Positions 50,877 through 59,972 are shown, numbered from the stretch's first letter. The stretch is 64,000 nucleotides of DNA from Actinomadura oligospora ATCC 43269 (GCF_000518265.1 NZ_JADG01000013.1:62001-126000); one strand, 5' to 3'. The notes: generated by a model not told the origin, from the letters alone. Numbers and translations are program-made.

Positions 50877-52730
50877 CTAGGAGTCGAACTCGGCGACCAG
50901 CTCGAAACGACCACCCGCTCGTGCTCCGGCGGTGAGCCGCCCCCCGGTGCGTTCGGCCAAGCCCCTCAACCCCGATCCGCCGGGACCCGGGCTCGGAGTC
51001 GCGGGTGGGGGTTCGGCGGCTCCGTCGTTGACGACGCGGAGCCGGACCGTGTCGCCTTCCGGGGTGACGGTGATGCGGCAGGTGCGAGCGGTGCTGTGTC
51101 GTACGACGTTGGTGACCGCCTCGCGCAACACCGCGGCGACCGCGGCCTCCACCTCGGGCGGCAGGGTGCCGGTCTCGACGGTGGCGGCGGCCTGTATCCC
51201 GGCGGCCTTCAGGACGGCGTGCGCCGCGGACAGCTCCTGGGCCAGGCGCAGCCCCACCGCCGCGTGGGCCACTGACTCGAGTTCGGTCAGTGCGCGCTCG
51301 ACCAGGTCGGGCAGCGCGGCCAGCTCGGTGCGGGCGCGGACCGGGTCGGCCTCCATCAGCCGGTCGCACAGCTCTCCCCGGAGCACCACTGCCGACAGGC
51401 TGAAGGACAGCAGGTCGTGCAGGTCGCGGGCGATGCGGGTGCGCTCGCGGATGAGGGCTTCGCGGGTCAGGTCCCGCTCGGCCTGGCGCAGTAGGACCAC
51501 GAGGTTCGACAGCCGGATCAGGCCGTAGGAGACCCAGGTGAGGATGGCCAGGCTCACCAGGAACCCCGCCACCCCCGCCAGGTTGGGCGCCGGCGACAAG
51601 GAGAAGTTGAGCGCGACGTACAGCGCCACCACCACACCAGTGATCATCAGAGAGCGTGGTGGCCGCATGCGGATGAGCACCAGGCCCAGGAAGAAGGCCC
51701 ACAGGTTGGCGATGCCGCTGAGTTCCATCACCAGGTAGCTGAACGGCATGGCCGGGAGACCCACCAGCACACCGAGGAGGATCATCTGCTTGCGTGACGG
51801 CTTCATCAACAGCAGAACCACCCCGGCCGCGCAGCTCAGCGGCACCAGCAGCAGCAGTGTCCATGGCCGGATCATGGCCGCGCCGACCCATTGGAGCGAC
51901 GCATCACAGGCGAACACTGCGGCCAGCGTGAGGCGCGCCACCTTCGGCGACTCGATCGGCGCCGGCCGGGCGGGCGGGAGGCGGTAGTCGGCGGCCGTCG
52001 CACGGATGTCGGTCAGCGCCTGCCGGACGGTCTCGACGGCCGCGCCGAGCCGGTCCCGCGCGATCTCCGGTTCGGCGTCGACGGCTTGTGTCAGCTGCGC
52101 CAGGACGGCCCGCAGGTGAGCGCCGGCCACCGTGCGCAGTTCACCGTCGACCCGTAGCCGTTCGCGCAGCAGTTCCAGGCGTGCCAGATGCCCGCGGGCC
52201 GCGTCGAGCCTGGCCACCATCACCACCAGGGCGTACAGCCCGAAGATGATCAGACCGTCATCGGCGGTCTGCAGCATCCTCATGCTCGCCGACAGCGCGT
52301 CGTCGGTCCACAGTCCGGCCACGTCCGTGGCGACCAGGATGAGCCCGAACAGCGGCCAGGCCACTCTTCCCCGGAAGGAGCACAGCGCCGCGACCGCCAG
52401 CGGCCAGGGCATCCAGTCCCAGTGCGTGCCCGCGACGGCGAACGGCACCGCGTACAGCATCATCAGGACCGCCAGCAGGGCGTCCCGGACCCGGCGGCGA
52501 TGCGGCCCGGCCAGCAGCGCCACCAGCGGCGGATAGGGAGCCATCGTGACGAACGCGACCGACCACGCCAGCCCTTCATCCAACGCCGACAGCAGCCGGA
52601 TGGCCATGATCAGGCCGAGCGCGGTCCACATCATCAGCCGCACCAACCGCAACTGCGAATCCCCGGTGCCGCCGGAACCGTCGACTACCGGGTCGTCTTC
52701 CATCGTCGCAGCAACCGACATCCCCAGCAC
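50877..52730 (-). CDS. Sensor histidine kinase with a degenerate first module (paralogue of 14651)
   Basis: A 617-residue membrane kinase with two modules. Module 1 has five or six helices and LLRERLRVDGELRTVAGAHL, in which the acceptor His is replaced by Arg; its ATPase half is almost gone. Module 2 has another membrane bundle, an intact IRERTRIARDLHDLLSFSLS motif, N-box LREAVTNVVRHSTAR and G-box GSGLRGLAERTGG. Start: GTG 52730 (AGAGGA upstream); ATG 52721 is an alternative. It is divergent from the regulator at 52865. Layout and motifs match the kinase at 14651, but genes here are arranged head to head and the protein is about 190 residues shorter. Confidence 0.88.
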   Translation of the reverse strand: MLGMSVAATMEDDPVVDGSGGTGDSQLRLVRLMMWTALGLIMAIRLLSALDEGLAWSVAFVTMAPYPPLVALLAGPHRRRVRDALLAVLMMLYAVPFAVAGTHWDWMPWPLAVAALCSFRGRVAWPLFGLILVATDVAGLWTDDALSASMRMLQTADDGLIIFGLYALVVMVARLDAARGHLARLELLRERLRVDGELRTVAGAHLRAVLAQLTQAVDAEPEIARDRLGAAVETVRQALTDIRATAADYRLPPARPAPIESPKVARLTLAAVFACDASLQWVGAAMIRPWTLLLLVPLSCAAGVVLLLMKPSRKQMILLGVLVGLPAMPFSYLVMELSGIANLWAFFLGLVLIRMRPPRSLMITGVVVALYVALNFSLSPAPNLAGVAGFLVSLAILTWVSYGLIRLSNLVVLLRQAERDLTREALIRERTRIARDLHDLLSFSLSAVVLRGELCDRLMEADPVRARTELAALPDLVERALTELESVAHAAVGLRLAQELSAAHAVLKAAGIQAAATVETGTLPPEVEAAVAAVLREAVTNVVRHSTARTCRITVTPEGDTVRLRVVNDGAAEPPPATPSPGPGGSGLRGLAERTGGRLTAGARAGGRFELVAEFDS

Positions 52731-52853
52731 CCGCGTCCTCTATGGCCACTGACATCACAGAATGTCGGCAAGTTCACATTAATGGCTCTGACCTCCCCGT
52801 ACCACCTGCTCTTCGCCACCTCCCCTGGCGTCGCCGGGCTCCTGCTGCCGAGA

Positions 52854-52859
52854 TACTGT
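52854..52859 (+). promoter_or_regulatory. TACTGT -10 box of a leaderless promoter
   Basis: TACTGT ends five bases before the GTG start (52865) of the response regulator and no ribosome site lies between, so the transcript probably begins at the start codon. Confidence 0.5.
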
Positions 52860-52864
52860 TCGGC

Positions 52865-53470
52865 GTGATCAGGATTCTGCTCGCCGAGGACGTGGCGCTG
52901 CTGCGTTCGGCGCTGGTGGAACTGCTGTCCATGGAAGACGACCTCCAGGTGGTCGCGGAGCTCGCCTCTGGCGCGCTCATCGTGCCCACTGCGTTGGATG
53001 TTCGGCCTGACGTGGCCGTGCTCGACATCGACCTGCCCGAGGTGGACGGCCTGGCCGCCGCCGAACGGCTCCGCGGGCGGCTGCCCGGCTGCCGCGTGCT
53101 GATCCTCACCGGTCTCAACCGGCCGGGCCAGCTCCGGCGGGCACTCGCCGCTCAGGTCGCGGGGTTCCTGCCCAAGGACGTACGGCCCGCCGAGCTGGCG
53201 GGTGCGATCAGGACCGTCGCCTCAGGCGGCCGGGTGCTGGACCCGGCGCTCACGGCCGCCGCGCTGGAAGCGCCGGCAAGCCCCCTGTCGCAACGGGAGA
53301 CGATGGTCCTGCGCATGTCGGCCACGGGCGCCTCCCCCGGGGAGATCGCCGAACAGCTCTTTCTCACCCCGGGGACCGTCCGTAACTACCTCACGTCGGG
53401 CATGGCGAAACTGGACGCCCGGAACCGCGTCGACGCCATCAGGATCGCCACCGAGGCGGGCTGGATCTGA
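52865..53470 (+). CDS. DesR/NarL-family response regulator (paralogue of 17083)
   Basis: A 201-residue regulator. Receiver: IRILLAEDVALLRSALVELL, phospho-acceptor Asp in DVAVLDIDLPEVDG, Lys in GFLPKDVRP. LuxR HTH: PLSQRETMVLRMSATGASPG, LTPGTVRNYLTSGMAKLDAR, NRVDAIRIATEAGWI. It has exactly the length of the regulator at 17083 and nearly the same C-terminus. GTG 52865 is used as a leaderless start. It pairs with the divergent kinase at 50877. Confidence 0.92.
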   Translation: MIRILLAEDVALLRSALVELLSMEDDLQVVAELASGALIVPTALDVRPDVAVLDIDLPEVDGLAAAERLRGRLPGCRVLILTGLNRPGQLRRALAAQVAGFLPKDVRPAELAGAIRTVASGGRVLDPALTAAALEAPASPLSQRETMVLRMSATGASPGEIAEQLFLTPGTVRNYLTSGMAKLDARNRVDAIRIATEAGWI

Positions 53471-53655
53471 GGCCGGAGGCCACCGCCGGCAGGAAGTGGC
53501 GGGAGGCCGCCCGTCCGGGATCCCCATGAAAAATTCACACCCCGACAGATGACGCACACGCTATCGAGCCACCTGCCGGATCTGTGAATCTTCTCCGCAG
53601 TAAGCCGCGGCACAAAAACACCATTTGTGCACGCCCGAGCGTAAGGGGATTCGTG

Positions 53656-54546
53656 ATGCCGATAGAGAAGGTCGAGTTCAGCAGCGACGGCTACCGGCTG
53701 GCCGGTGACCTCTACCTGCCCGAGCCTGGGGCCGAGCGGGGGGCGGTGGTGCTGACCGGGCCGTTCTCCGGGGTGAAGGAACAGGTCACCGGCTACTACG
53801 CGGATTGGTTCGCGCGGCGCGGATACGTGGCCCTGGCCTTCGACCACCGCAACTGGGGCGGCAGCGAAGGTGAACCGCGCCAGCACGAAGACGCCTCCGC
53901 GAAGGTGTCCGACCTGCGGAACGCGATCGGCTTCCTGGCCGCCCGGCCGGAGGTCGACTCGGAGAGGATCGCGCTGTGCGGGGTGTGCCTGGGCGGGATC
54001 TACGCGATCCAGCTCGCCGCATTCGACCCCCGGGTCAAGGCCGTCGCGCTGATCGCGGCCGCCTACAACAGCCCCAAGCTGATCCATGACCGCTTCGGCG
54101 CGGAGAACTTCGCGGTTCTGATGGCCCAGTTCGCACAGATAGCGCAGCGGCAGTCCGACACCGGGGAGATCGAGTACTGGCCCGCGGTCAACCCCGAAGG
54201 CATGCCCGCCGGGAACCCCGGCCCGGAGCCGTTCGAGTACTACGGGACCGGGCGCGGGGCCTGGCCCGGGTGGGAGAACCGCTGCACCGCGCTGTCGGTG
54301 CTGCAGGAGCTGACGCTGGACGTCGACTCCTACCTTCCGCTGGTCACCGCTCCCTTGGTGATTGTGCACGGCCGCGGCGACCAGGCCATTCCCGTGGCCG
54401 ACGCCGAGGCCGCCTTCGCGACGGCGCCCGAACCCAAGGAGCTGCTGCTGCTCGACACCAGCAACCACATCGAGTTGTACGACGACGACCGTTACGTACT
54501 GCCGGCCATCGACCGGGCCGTGTCCTTCTTCGAAAAGAGCATGTGA
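53656..54546 (+). CDS. Alpha/beta hydrolase (dienelactone-hydrolase-like, Cys nucleophile)
   Basis: A 296-residue enzyme. The core shows VVLTGPFSGVKEQVTGYYAD, DHRNWGGSEGEPR, the nucleophile elbow LCGVCLGGIYAI with Cys at the nucleophile place, Asp in VHGRGDQAIPVADA and His in TSNHIELYDDDRYV. A Cys-His-Asp triad is typical of dienelactone hydrolases, but the substrate is open. Start ATG 53656 behind AAGGGGA. Its stop overlaps the aldo/keto reductase ATG, forming a three-gene operon with the secreted lipase. Confidence 0.9.
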   Translation: MPIEKVEFSSDGYRLAGDLYLPEPGAERGAVVLTGPFSGVKEQVTGYYADWFARRGYVALAFDHRNWGGSEGEPRQHEDASAKVSDLRNAIGFLAARPEVDSERIALCGVCLGGIYAIQLAAFDPRVKAVALIAAAYNSPKLIHDRFGAENFAVLMAQFAQIAQRQSDTGEIEYWPAVNPEGMPAGNPGPEPFEYYGTGRGAWPGWENRCTALSVLQELTLDVDSYLPLVTAPLVIVHGRGDQAIPVADAEAAFATAPEPKELLLLDTSNHIELYDDDRYVLPAIDRAVSFFEKSM

Positions 54547-55568
54547 TGCGTTACCGACTGCTGGGCCGCACCGGGCTACGAGTCTCCGAAGCGTTCCTGG
54601 GCGCGATGACCTTCGGACAGGACTGGGGATGGGGCGCCTCCGTCGAGGAGTGCCGGAAGATGTTCACCGCCTACGCCGAAGCGGGCGGGAATGTGATCGA
54701 CACCGCCAATCGGTACACCGAGGGCAGCAGCGAACAGATCGTCGGGGAGCTGCTCGGCACCGACCGCGACCGCTTCGTGCTGTCCACCAAATACACCGTG
54801 ACCATGGACGGCACCGACCCCAACGCCGGCGGCAACCACCGCAAGAACCTGGTCCGTTCGGTCGAGGCCAGCCTGCAACGGCTCGGCACCGACTACATCG
54901 ACCTGCTGTGGGCGCACATCTGGGACCCCAACACGCCGATCGAGGAGACTATGCGGGCTCTCGACGATCTCGTACGGGCGGGCAAGGTGCTGTACACCGG
55001 GATCTCCGATGCGCCTGCCTGGCTCGTCGCCCGTGCGAACACCATCGCGGAGTTCCGCGGGTGGACGCCGTTCGCGGGGCTCCAGTTGCCCTACAGCCTC
55101 CTCAAGCGCGACATCGAGCGGGAGCTGCTGCCGATGGCCGCGGCTCTGGAACTGTCGGTGGCCGCGTGGTCGCCGCTGGCCGCCGGCGTCCTGGCGGGCA
55201 AGTTCACCCGGACCGGCGCCGACGGTCCCTCCCGAGTCGACCGGGCCGCCGTCTCCGAACGGGACCTGGCCATCGCGCGGACGGTGGACGCCGTGGCCGA
55301 CGAACTCGGTGTGTCCTCATCGCAGGTCGCCATCGCGTGGACGCGAGCGCACCGGCCCTGGGTCCACCCGATCCTCGGCGCCCGCAACCTGGAGCAGTTG
55401 ACCGACAATCTCGCGGCGGTCGATCTGGAACTGCCCGAAGAGGCGGTGACCCGGTTGGACGAGGCCAGCACGATCGAACTGGGCTTCCCGGTGGAGTTCA
55501 TCGCGGACACCGCCGATTTCGTCTACGGGCCCAGCGGAAAGCTGGTCGATGGCAGGAGCCTCCTGTGA
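54546..55568 (+). CDS. Aldo/keto reductase
   Basis: A 340-residue (beta/alpha)8 oxidoreductase, expected to use NADPH to reduce a carbonyl. Catalytic residues are in place: Asp and Tyr in VIDTANRYTEGSSEQIVGEL, Lys in LSTKYTV, His in LLWAHIWDPNTP. The NADP-binding end is VHPILGARNLEQLTDNLAAV. Start ATG 54546 overlaps the hydrolase stop, and its own stop overlaps the lipase GTG. Confidence 0.94.
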   Translation: MRYRLLGRTGLRVSEAFLGAMTFGQDWGWGASVEECRKMFTAYAEAGGNVIDTANRYTEGSSEQIVGELLGTDRDRFVLSTKYTVTMDGTDPNAGGNHRKNLVRSVEASLQRLGTDYIDLLWAHIWDPNTPIEETMRALDDLVRAGKVLYTGISDAPAWLVARANTIAEFRGWTPFAGLQLPYSLLKRDIERELLPMAAALELSVAAWSPLAAGVLAGKFTRTGADGPSRVDRAAVSERDLAIARTVDAVADELGVSSSQVAIAWTRAHRPWVHPILGARNLEQLTDNLAAVDLELPEEAVTRLDEASTIELGFPVEFIADTADFVYGPSGKLVDGRSLL

Positions 55569-56815
55569 AATCTGCCCGTCGTGCCTTCCGGACCAGAGGC
55601 CGCCTGCTCTCCGCAGCCACCGCGGTCGGTGCCGTCCTGGCCACCGTGCCCGCCACGGGCGGGTATGCCGACGGCTGCGATCAGGCCTGCCAGATCGGCT
55701 GGGCCTGGGCGGCCCAGCGGCAGAACACCCTGCCGCGCACCGCCTTCTACGATGCACCCCGCCCACTGCCGTGGGCACCGAGCGGGACCCTGATCCGCGC
55801 GGAGACCACCTCCGACTACGTGGTGGAGAACAAGCCGGTCAAGGCCGTCCGGGTGCTGTACCACTCCCGTGACTCCCGGGGCCGCGACGTGGCGGTCTCC
55901 GGCGTCGTCCTGGTGCCGCATGACCGGCCGCGCCCGGTGGGCGGCTGGCGTGTCGTGGTCGACGCACACGGAGCCAGCGGCATCGGGGTCGACTGTGCGC
56001 CGTCGCTGATGCGCGACCTCTACCACGGCGACCAGATGGTCCGCTTCCTGGAGCAGGGGTACGTCGTCGTCGCCCCGGACTACGCGGGTCTGGGGACGAC
56101 CGGTCATCCGGAACTGGTGAACAAGACCGCTGAGGCCGAGGACATCGCCGGGGCGGTGCGGTCCGCGCGCCAGGCCGTGCCAGGTCTGGCACGTGGCTGG
56201 GTGCTGTGGGGGCACTCCCAAGGCGGCGGCGCGGCCTTGGGCTTCGCCGAACGCCAGCTGAAGCGCCCAGAGCCGGGCTACCGGGGGGCCGTCGTCACCT
56301 CGCCCGCCGCCGATCTGCCCACGCTCGCCGCCCATGTCGCCACGACCGTCCCGTACGGCGGATTCGCTCCGCTGCTGGCCCAGGGTGCCGCCTACGGCAA
56401 CCCGAAGATCGACGTCGGACGACTGCTGACCCCGGCCGCCCTGAGTCGCCTGGACGCCGCCCGGACGGGCTGCCTGGGCGTGACCACCGCGGTGTACACG
56501 GATCTGACCGGGGCGGCGCTGGTCCAACCGGACTACTCCGGCGACCCGCGCTTCACCCGATATCTGCGCGACAACAGCCTCGGCCACGAGCGAGTCGCCG
56601 GCCCGGTGCTGTTCCTACAGGGCGGCGCGGACACCGTCACCCCCGCATCGGTCAACGCCAAGGTCGCCGCCGGACTCCGCAGAGCGGGCTCCCAGGTCAC
56701 CTACCGCGCCTACGACGGCCTGGAGCACGACACCTACGGAACCGCGACCGGCATCGACGACGGCGCGATGCCCGACATCCTCGCCTGGGTCAAGGCCCGC
56801 TTCGCCACCCGCTGA
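55565..56815 (+). CDS. Secreted lipase-like alpha/beta hydrolase
   Basis: A 416-residue exported hydrolase. Signal peptide: RGRLLSAATAVGAVLATVPA, followed by a Cys-containing mature start (DGCDQACQIGWAW). Catalytic triad: Ser in LWGHSQGGGAALGF, Asp in LQGGADTVTPASV, His in YDGLEHDTYGTA. The motif VVAPDYAGLGTTGHPELV resembles the secretory lipase family. GTG 55565 overlaps the reductase stop. The operon thus joins a cytosolic hydrolase and reductase to an exported esterase, suggesting use or release of an ester substrate. Confidence 0.9.
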   Translation: MKSARRAFRTRGRLLSAATAVGAVLATVPATGGYADGCDQACQIGWAWAAQRQNTLPRTAFYDAPRPLPWAPSGTLIRAETTSDYVVENKPVKAVRVLYHSRDSRGRDVAVSGVVLVPHDRPRPVGGWRVVVDAHGASGIGVDCAPSLMRDLYHGDQMVRFLEQGYVVVAPDYAGLGTTGHPELVNKTAEAEDIAGAVRSARQAVPGLARGWVLWGHSQGGGAALGFAERQLKRPEPGYRGAVVTSPAADLPTLAAHVATTVPYGGFAPLLAQGAAYGNPKIDVGRLLTPAALSRLDAARTGCLGVTTAVYTDLTGAALVQPDYSGDPRFTRYLRDNSLGHERVAGPVLFLQGGADTVTPASVNAKVAAGLRRAGSQVTYRAYDGLEHDTYGTATGIDDGAMPDILAWVKARFATR

Positions 56816-56818
56816 ACG

Positions 56819-57487
56819 ATGACGGCTCCACGGCGGCGACGGGCGACCACCACGGCGGACTTCCAGGACCAACAGACGTCTCACAGCTGGCAACGAGAGA
56901 TGGCCGAGACGCTGATCATCGGACACGGAACGATCGTGGCGGACTTCTTCGACGTGGGATGTTCGCGACGGCTTCCGTGGGCGAATTCCGTGGGCGAAGC
57001 GCCCTCGGGCCGCCGACCTGCTCACCGCCCGACATCCCAGAAGATCGCGCATGCGCCTCTGGTCAGCGAGGAGGACTTCGTCGCCGCCCAGGCCATCCGC
57101 ACTGCTCGTCCGGCCAAGGACGGCACCGTGCGTGAGTACCTGCTCGCAGGCCTGATGCGCTGTCGCGTCCGTGGGCGGCGCATGGACGCGCACTGGGTCA
57201 ACGACCACCCCGGCTACCGCTGCCGCCACGGCCACAACAGCGCCAAGCCCCGACCATCACACCGGCCGAGGAATCTCTACATACGCGAGGACCGCATGCT
57301 CACCGCCCTCGGTGAGCACCTCCCCGGACGCCCGCCCGAGATCGCCGATCACCTGCGCGACGAACTCCTGACCATCGTCTGCGACACCGCCACCTGGACG
57401 CTCGCCCACGCCGACAACGCACAAGGCCCGATCCAAACCGATCTCCTCGACCAGTTCGAACCGGGCCCACACCCCTTCATGGGGTAA
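56819..57487 (+). pseudogene. Serine recombinase remnant (internal deletion)
   Basis: One open frame joins two separate blocks of a large serine recombinase. The first block, TLIIGHGTIVADFFDVGCSR with RLPWA after it, is part of the resolvase domain just past the missing catalytic Ser. The second, LVSEEDFVAAQAIRTARPAK with YLLAGLMRCRVRGRRMDAHW and YRCRHGHNSA, is the recombinase zinc-ribbon region, in which one Cys pair has become CRVR. The rest of the catalytic domain and most of the DNA-binding part are gone, so it cannot be active. It lies six bases from the tRNA-Leu 3' end, where an integrase gene would be expected. Confidence 0.8.
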
Positions 57488-57490
57488 TTC

Positions 57491-57503
57491 GGTGTCCGAG
57501 GGG
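57491..57503. other. Right attachment-site-like repeat (GGTGTCCGAGGGG)
   Basis: These 13 bases include the 3' end of the tRNA-Leu gene and match 47703-47715 exactly, in the same orientation. See the left copy for interpretation. Confidence 0.6.
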
Positions 57504-57578
57504 GGACTTGAACCCCCATGCCCCGTAAAGGGCACTAGCACCTCAAGCTAGCGCGTCTGCCTATTCCGCCACCCGGAC
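57493..57578 (-). tRNA. tRNA-Leu (anticodon GAG)
   Basis: Read on the - strand the 86-base gene folds as a class II tRNA: acceptor GTCCGGG paired with CTCGGAC, anticodon arm CTAGC-TTGAGGT-GCTAG giving anticodon GAG (codon CUC), a long variable arm (TGCCC...GGGCA) and the T-arm GGGGG-TTCAAGT-CCCCC. No CCA is encoded; the gene is followed by CC. Its 3' end borders the island containing the recombinase remnant. Confidence 0.95.
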
Positions 57579-57690
57579 CGGTGTGGCGCCGCAGCTCTCG
57601 GCTGCAGCGGCGGGCTTCACTGTACCAAAGGTCGGGAGTCGCGGCGAAGTCGATCGTGGGGGCACCATGGTCGGGTAGGCGCGAGCACGG

Positions 57691-59013
57691 ATGAGGGTGG
57701 TTGTCGTGGGTCTGCCGGGTGCCGAGGACGAGGTCGTCCGGATCTGCCAGGAGCTGATCCGGATCGATACGAGCAACCCGGGTGATCACTCGGGGCCGGG
57801 GGAGCGGGAGGCGGCGGAGTACGTCGTCGGGCAGCTCGAGGAGGTCGGGCTGCGGCCCCGGGTCTTCGAGTCGCATCCCGGACGGGCGAGCGTCGTGGCG
57901 AGGATCGAGGGGGAGGACCCCACGCGGGACGCGCTGCTGCTCCACGGGCATCTGGACGTCGTCCCGGCCCAGGCGGAGGACTGGACGCACGACCCGTTCG
58001 GCGGGGAGATCGCCGACGGGTGCGTCTGGGGCCGCGGGGCCGTGGACATGAAGGACATGGACGCGATGATGCTCGCCGTCGTCCGGCAGCGGCTGCGGGA
58101 GGGGCGGCGGCCTCCGCGGGACGTGGTGCTGGCCTTCCTCGCGGACGAGGAGGCCGGCGGGACGTGGGGAGCCCAGTGGCTCGTCAAGGAGCATCCGGAG
58201 CTGTTCGCCGGGTGCAGTGAGGCCGTCGGGGAGGTCGGCGGGTTCAGCCTGACCGTGCCCGGCGACAAGCGGATGTACCTGATCGAGACGGCGGAGAAGG
58301 GCCTCGCGTGGATGCGGCTGACCGCCGACGGGACGGCCGGCCACGGGTCCATGGTGCATCCGGACAACGCGGTGACGGCCGTCGCGGAGGCCGTCGGACG
58401 GCTCGGACGGCACGAGTTCCCGATCCGGCTCACCAAGACCGTCCGGGCGTTCCTGGAGCGGGCGTGCCTGGCGTACGGGGTGGAGTTCGACCCGGAGAAC
58501 CCTGAGCGGTGCCTCGCGGAGATCGGCCCGCTGGCGCGGATGATCGGCGCGACGCTGCGGCACACGCTGAATCCCACCCGGCTCGACGCCGGATACAAGA
58601 CGAATGTCATTCCGCAGAGCGCGACCGCCCAGGTGGACGGACGTTTCCTGCCCGGTTACGAGGATGATTTCTTCTCGACCGTGGACGAATTGCTCGGACC
58701 GGACGTCCGCCGTGAATTCGTGCATCACGACCAGGCCGTCGAGACCGAGTACGACGGCGCGCTGGTCGCGGCCATGGAGGCGGCCCTGATCTCGGAGGAC
58801 TCGGGCGCGCTGCCCGTCCCGTACTGCCTGAGCGGCGGGACGGACGCCAAGGCGTTCGCCCGCCTCGGCATGCGCTGCTTCGGCTTCGCGCCCCTTCGAC
58901 TCCCCCCGGAATTGGATTTTTCCGGAATGTTCCATGGCGTCGACGAGCGCGTTCCGGTGGACGGACTGCGCTTCGGCGTGCGCGTTCTCGACGACTTCCT
59001 TGATCGCTCCTGA
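57691..59013 (+). CDS. M20-family metallopeptidase
   Basis: A 440-residue di-zinc amidohydrolase/peptidase. Metal and catalytic residues follow the M20 order: His-Asp in LLLHGHLDVVPAQAEDW, bridging Asp in RGAVDMKDMD, catalytic Glu and metal Glu in LAFLADEEAGGTWGA, and the final His in FSGMFHGVDERVPVDGL. The lid/dimerisation domain begins at LIETAEKGLAWMRLTADGTA. ATG 57691 is taken as start, with a GTG at 57706 as alternative. It sits just outside the island, reading away from the tRNA. It probably hydrolyses dipeptides or N-acyl amino acids. Confidence 0.92.
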   Translation: MRVVVVGLPGAEDEVVRICQELIRIDTSNPGDHSGPGEREAAEYVVGQLEEVGLRPRVFESHPGRASVVARIEGEDPTRDALLLHGHLDVVPAQAEDWTHDPFGGEIADGCVWGRGAVDMKDMDAMMLAVVRQRLREGRRPPRDVVLAFLADEEAGGTWGAQWLVKEHPELFAGCSEAVGEVGGFSLTVPGDKRMYLIETAEKGLAWMRLTADGTAGHGSMVHPDNAVTAVAEAVGRLGRHEFPIRLTKTVRAFLERACLAYGVEFDPENPERCLAEIGPLARMIGATLRHTLNPTRLDAGYKTNVIPQSATAQVDGRFLPGYEDDFFSTVDELLGPDVRREFVHHDQAVETEYDGALVAAMEAALISEDSGALPVPYCLSGGTDAKAFARLGMRCFGFAPLRLPPELDFSGMFHGVDERVPVDGLRFGVRVLDDFLDRS

Positions 59014-59156
59014 GAATTCCCGCGGAAGTGCGCGGAATGGGGGACGTCCGTGCGCTCCGTGGTGCTACGGTCACCATTCGTAGAGAGCGGCTTGACCCGC
59101 TCTTTGCGTCGTCCGGAAGTCGTGTCTGGACGGGGTGACCCTGGCAGGAGGAGCTC

Positions 59157-59972
59157 GTGGACCACAGCGCGGCGCGGACATCGGCGGTCACCGCCGTGCT
59201 GCGTCGCGTGGTCGCCGTCCGGGCGGTCCACCGGCTCCTCCTGCTGGCCGGGCTCGTCGTCGCGGGCTGGCTGATCGGCGGGGCCGCCCAGGCGTTCGCT
59301 GACACCGCGTCCCACCAGGGCATGGCGACCGCGTCTCCGCAGGGGGCGGCGGTCGTCCCGGCGAGTGCCGCCGGGCTGCTGCGTGCGCCCGGCGGAATCG
59401 TCCAGGGCGCGTCGGCGGTGCTCAGGGGCCGGGCTCCGGTTCCCGCAGCGCTCGCCGCTGTGCCCCACGGCCGGACGGTCGTTCCGCTGCCCGGCCACCC
59501 GGTGCCGAACATCACGCCGACGCCGCGTCCGTCCGTGCCGCCCGCTCAGAACATCCCGGGGCGGGCGACGAACGGTGACCGTCCGGGGGCGGAAGGCGAG
59601 ATCGTCGTCACGCCCGCGGAACGTCCCGGCCGGACGGCCCCGGCCCGCCCCAGCGCCATCACGCGGCGCATCGCGGCGAACGGCACGGGCTTCGCCAAGG
59701 CCGCCCGCGCCCACGTCCGCAGGAGTGCCTCGCGGACGGTCTGGCGCGGCCCGGACAAGCCGGTCGCACCGGTTCCCGCCCCCGCTCCGGCGCAGGCCAC
59801 CGGGGCCTCGGCCCCCGCGGCCGGTCCCGTCCTGTTCGGCGGGTTCGGCGGGACGCTTCTCCGCCGCTCCTGGACGCCCCGCCGTCCGGGCGCGGTGCTT
59901 CTCCGGGCCCTGAACGAGGTCCCGCCGGCCGTGCGCGGCGCGGCGGACGAGCCCTCGTTCGCCCCTGACTGA
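59157..59972 (+). CDS. Secreted or membrane-anchored Pro/Ala-rich protein upstream of the chaplin gene
   Basis: A 271-residue protein of no known family. N-terminal hydrophobic segment VHRLLLLAGLVVAGWLIGGA with AQAFADT acts as a signal peptide or anchor. The rest is Pro/Ala/Arg-rich and probably disordered, ending with LLRRSWTPRRPGAVLLRALN. GTG 59157 follows a consensus ribosome site (AGGAGGAGCTC). A hairpin follows its stop. Its place beside a chaplin gene suggests a surface or developmental role, but nothing in the sequence proves it. Confidence 0.75.
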   Translation: MDHSAARTSAVTAVLRRVVAVRAVHRLLLLAGLVVAGWLIGGAAQAFADTASHQGMATASPQGAAVVPASAAGLLRAPGGIVQGASAVLRGRAPVPAALAAVPHGRTVVPLPGHPVPNITPTPRPSVPPAQNIPGRATNGDRPGAEGEIVVTPAERPGRTAPARPSAITRRIAANGTGFAKAARAHVRRSASRTVWRGPDKPVAPVPAPAPAQATGASAPAAGPVLFGGFGGTLLRRSWTPRRPGAVLLRALNEVPPAVRGAADEPSFAPD

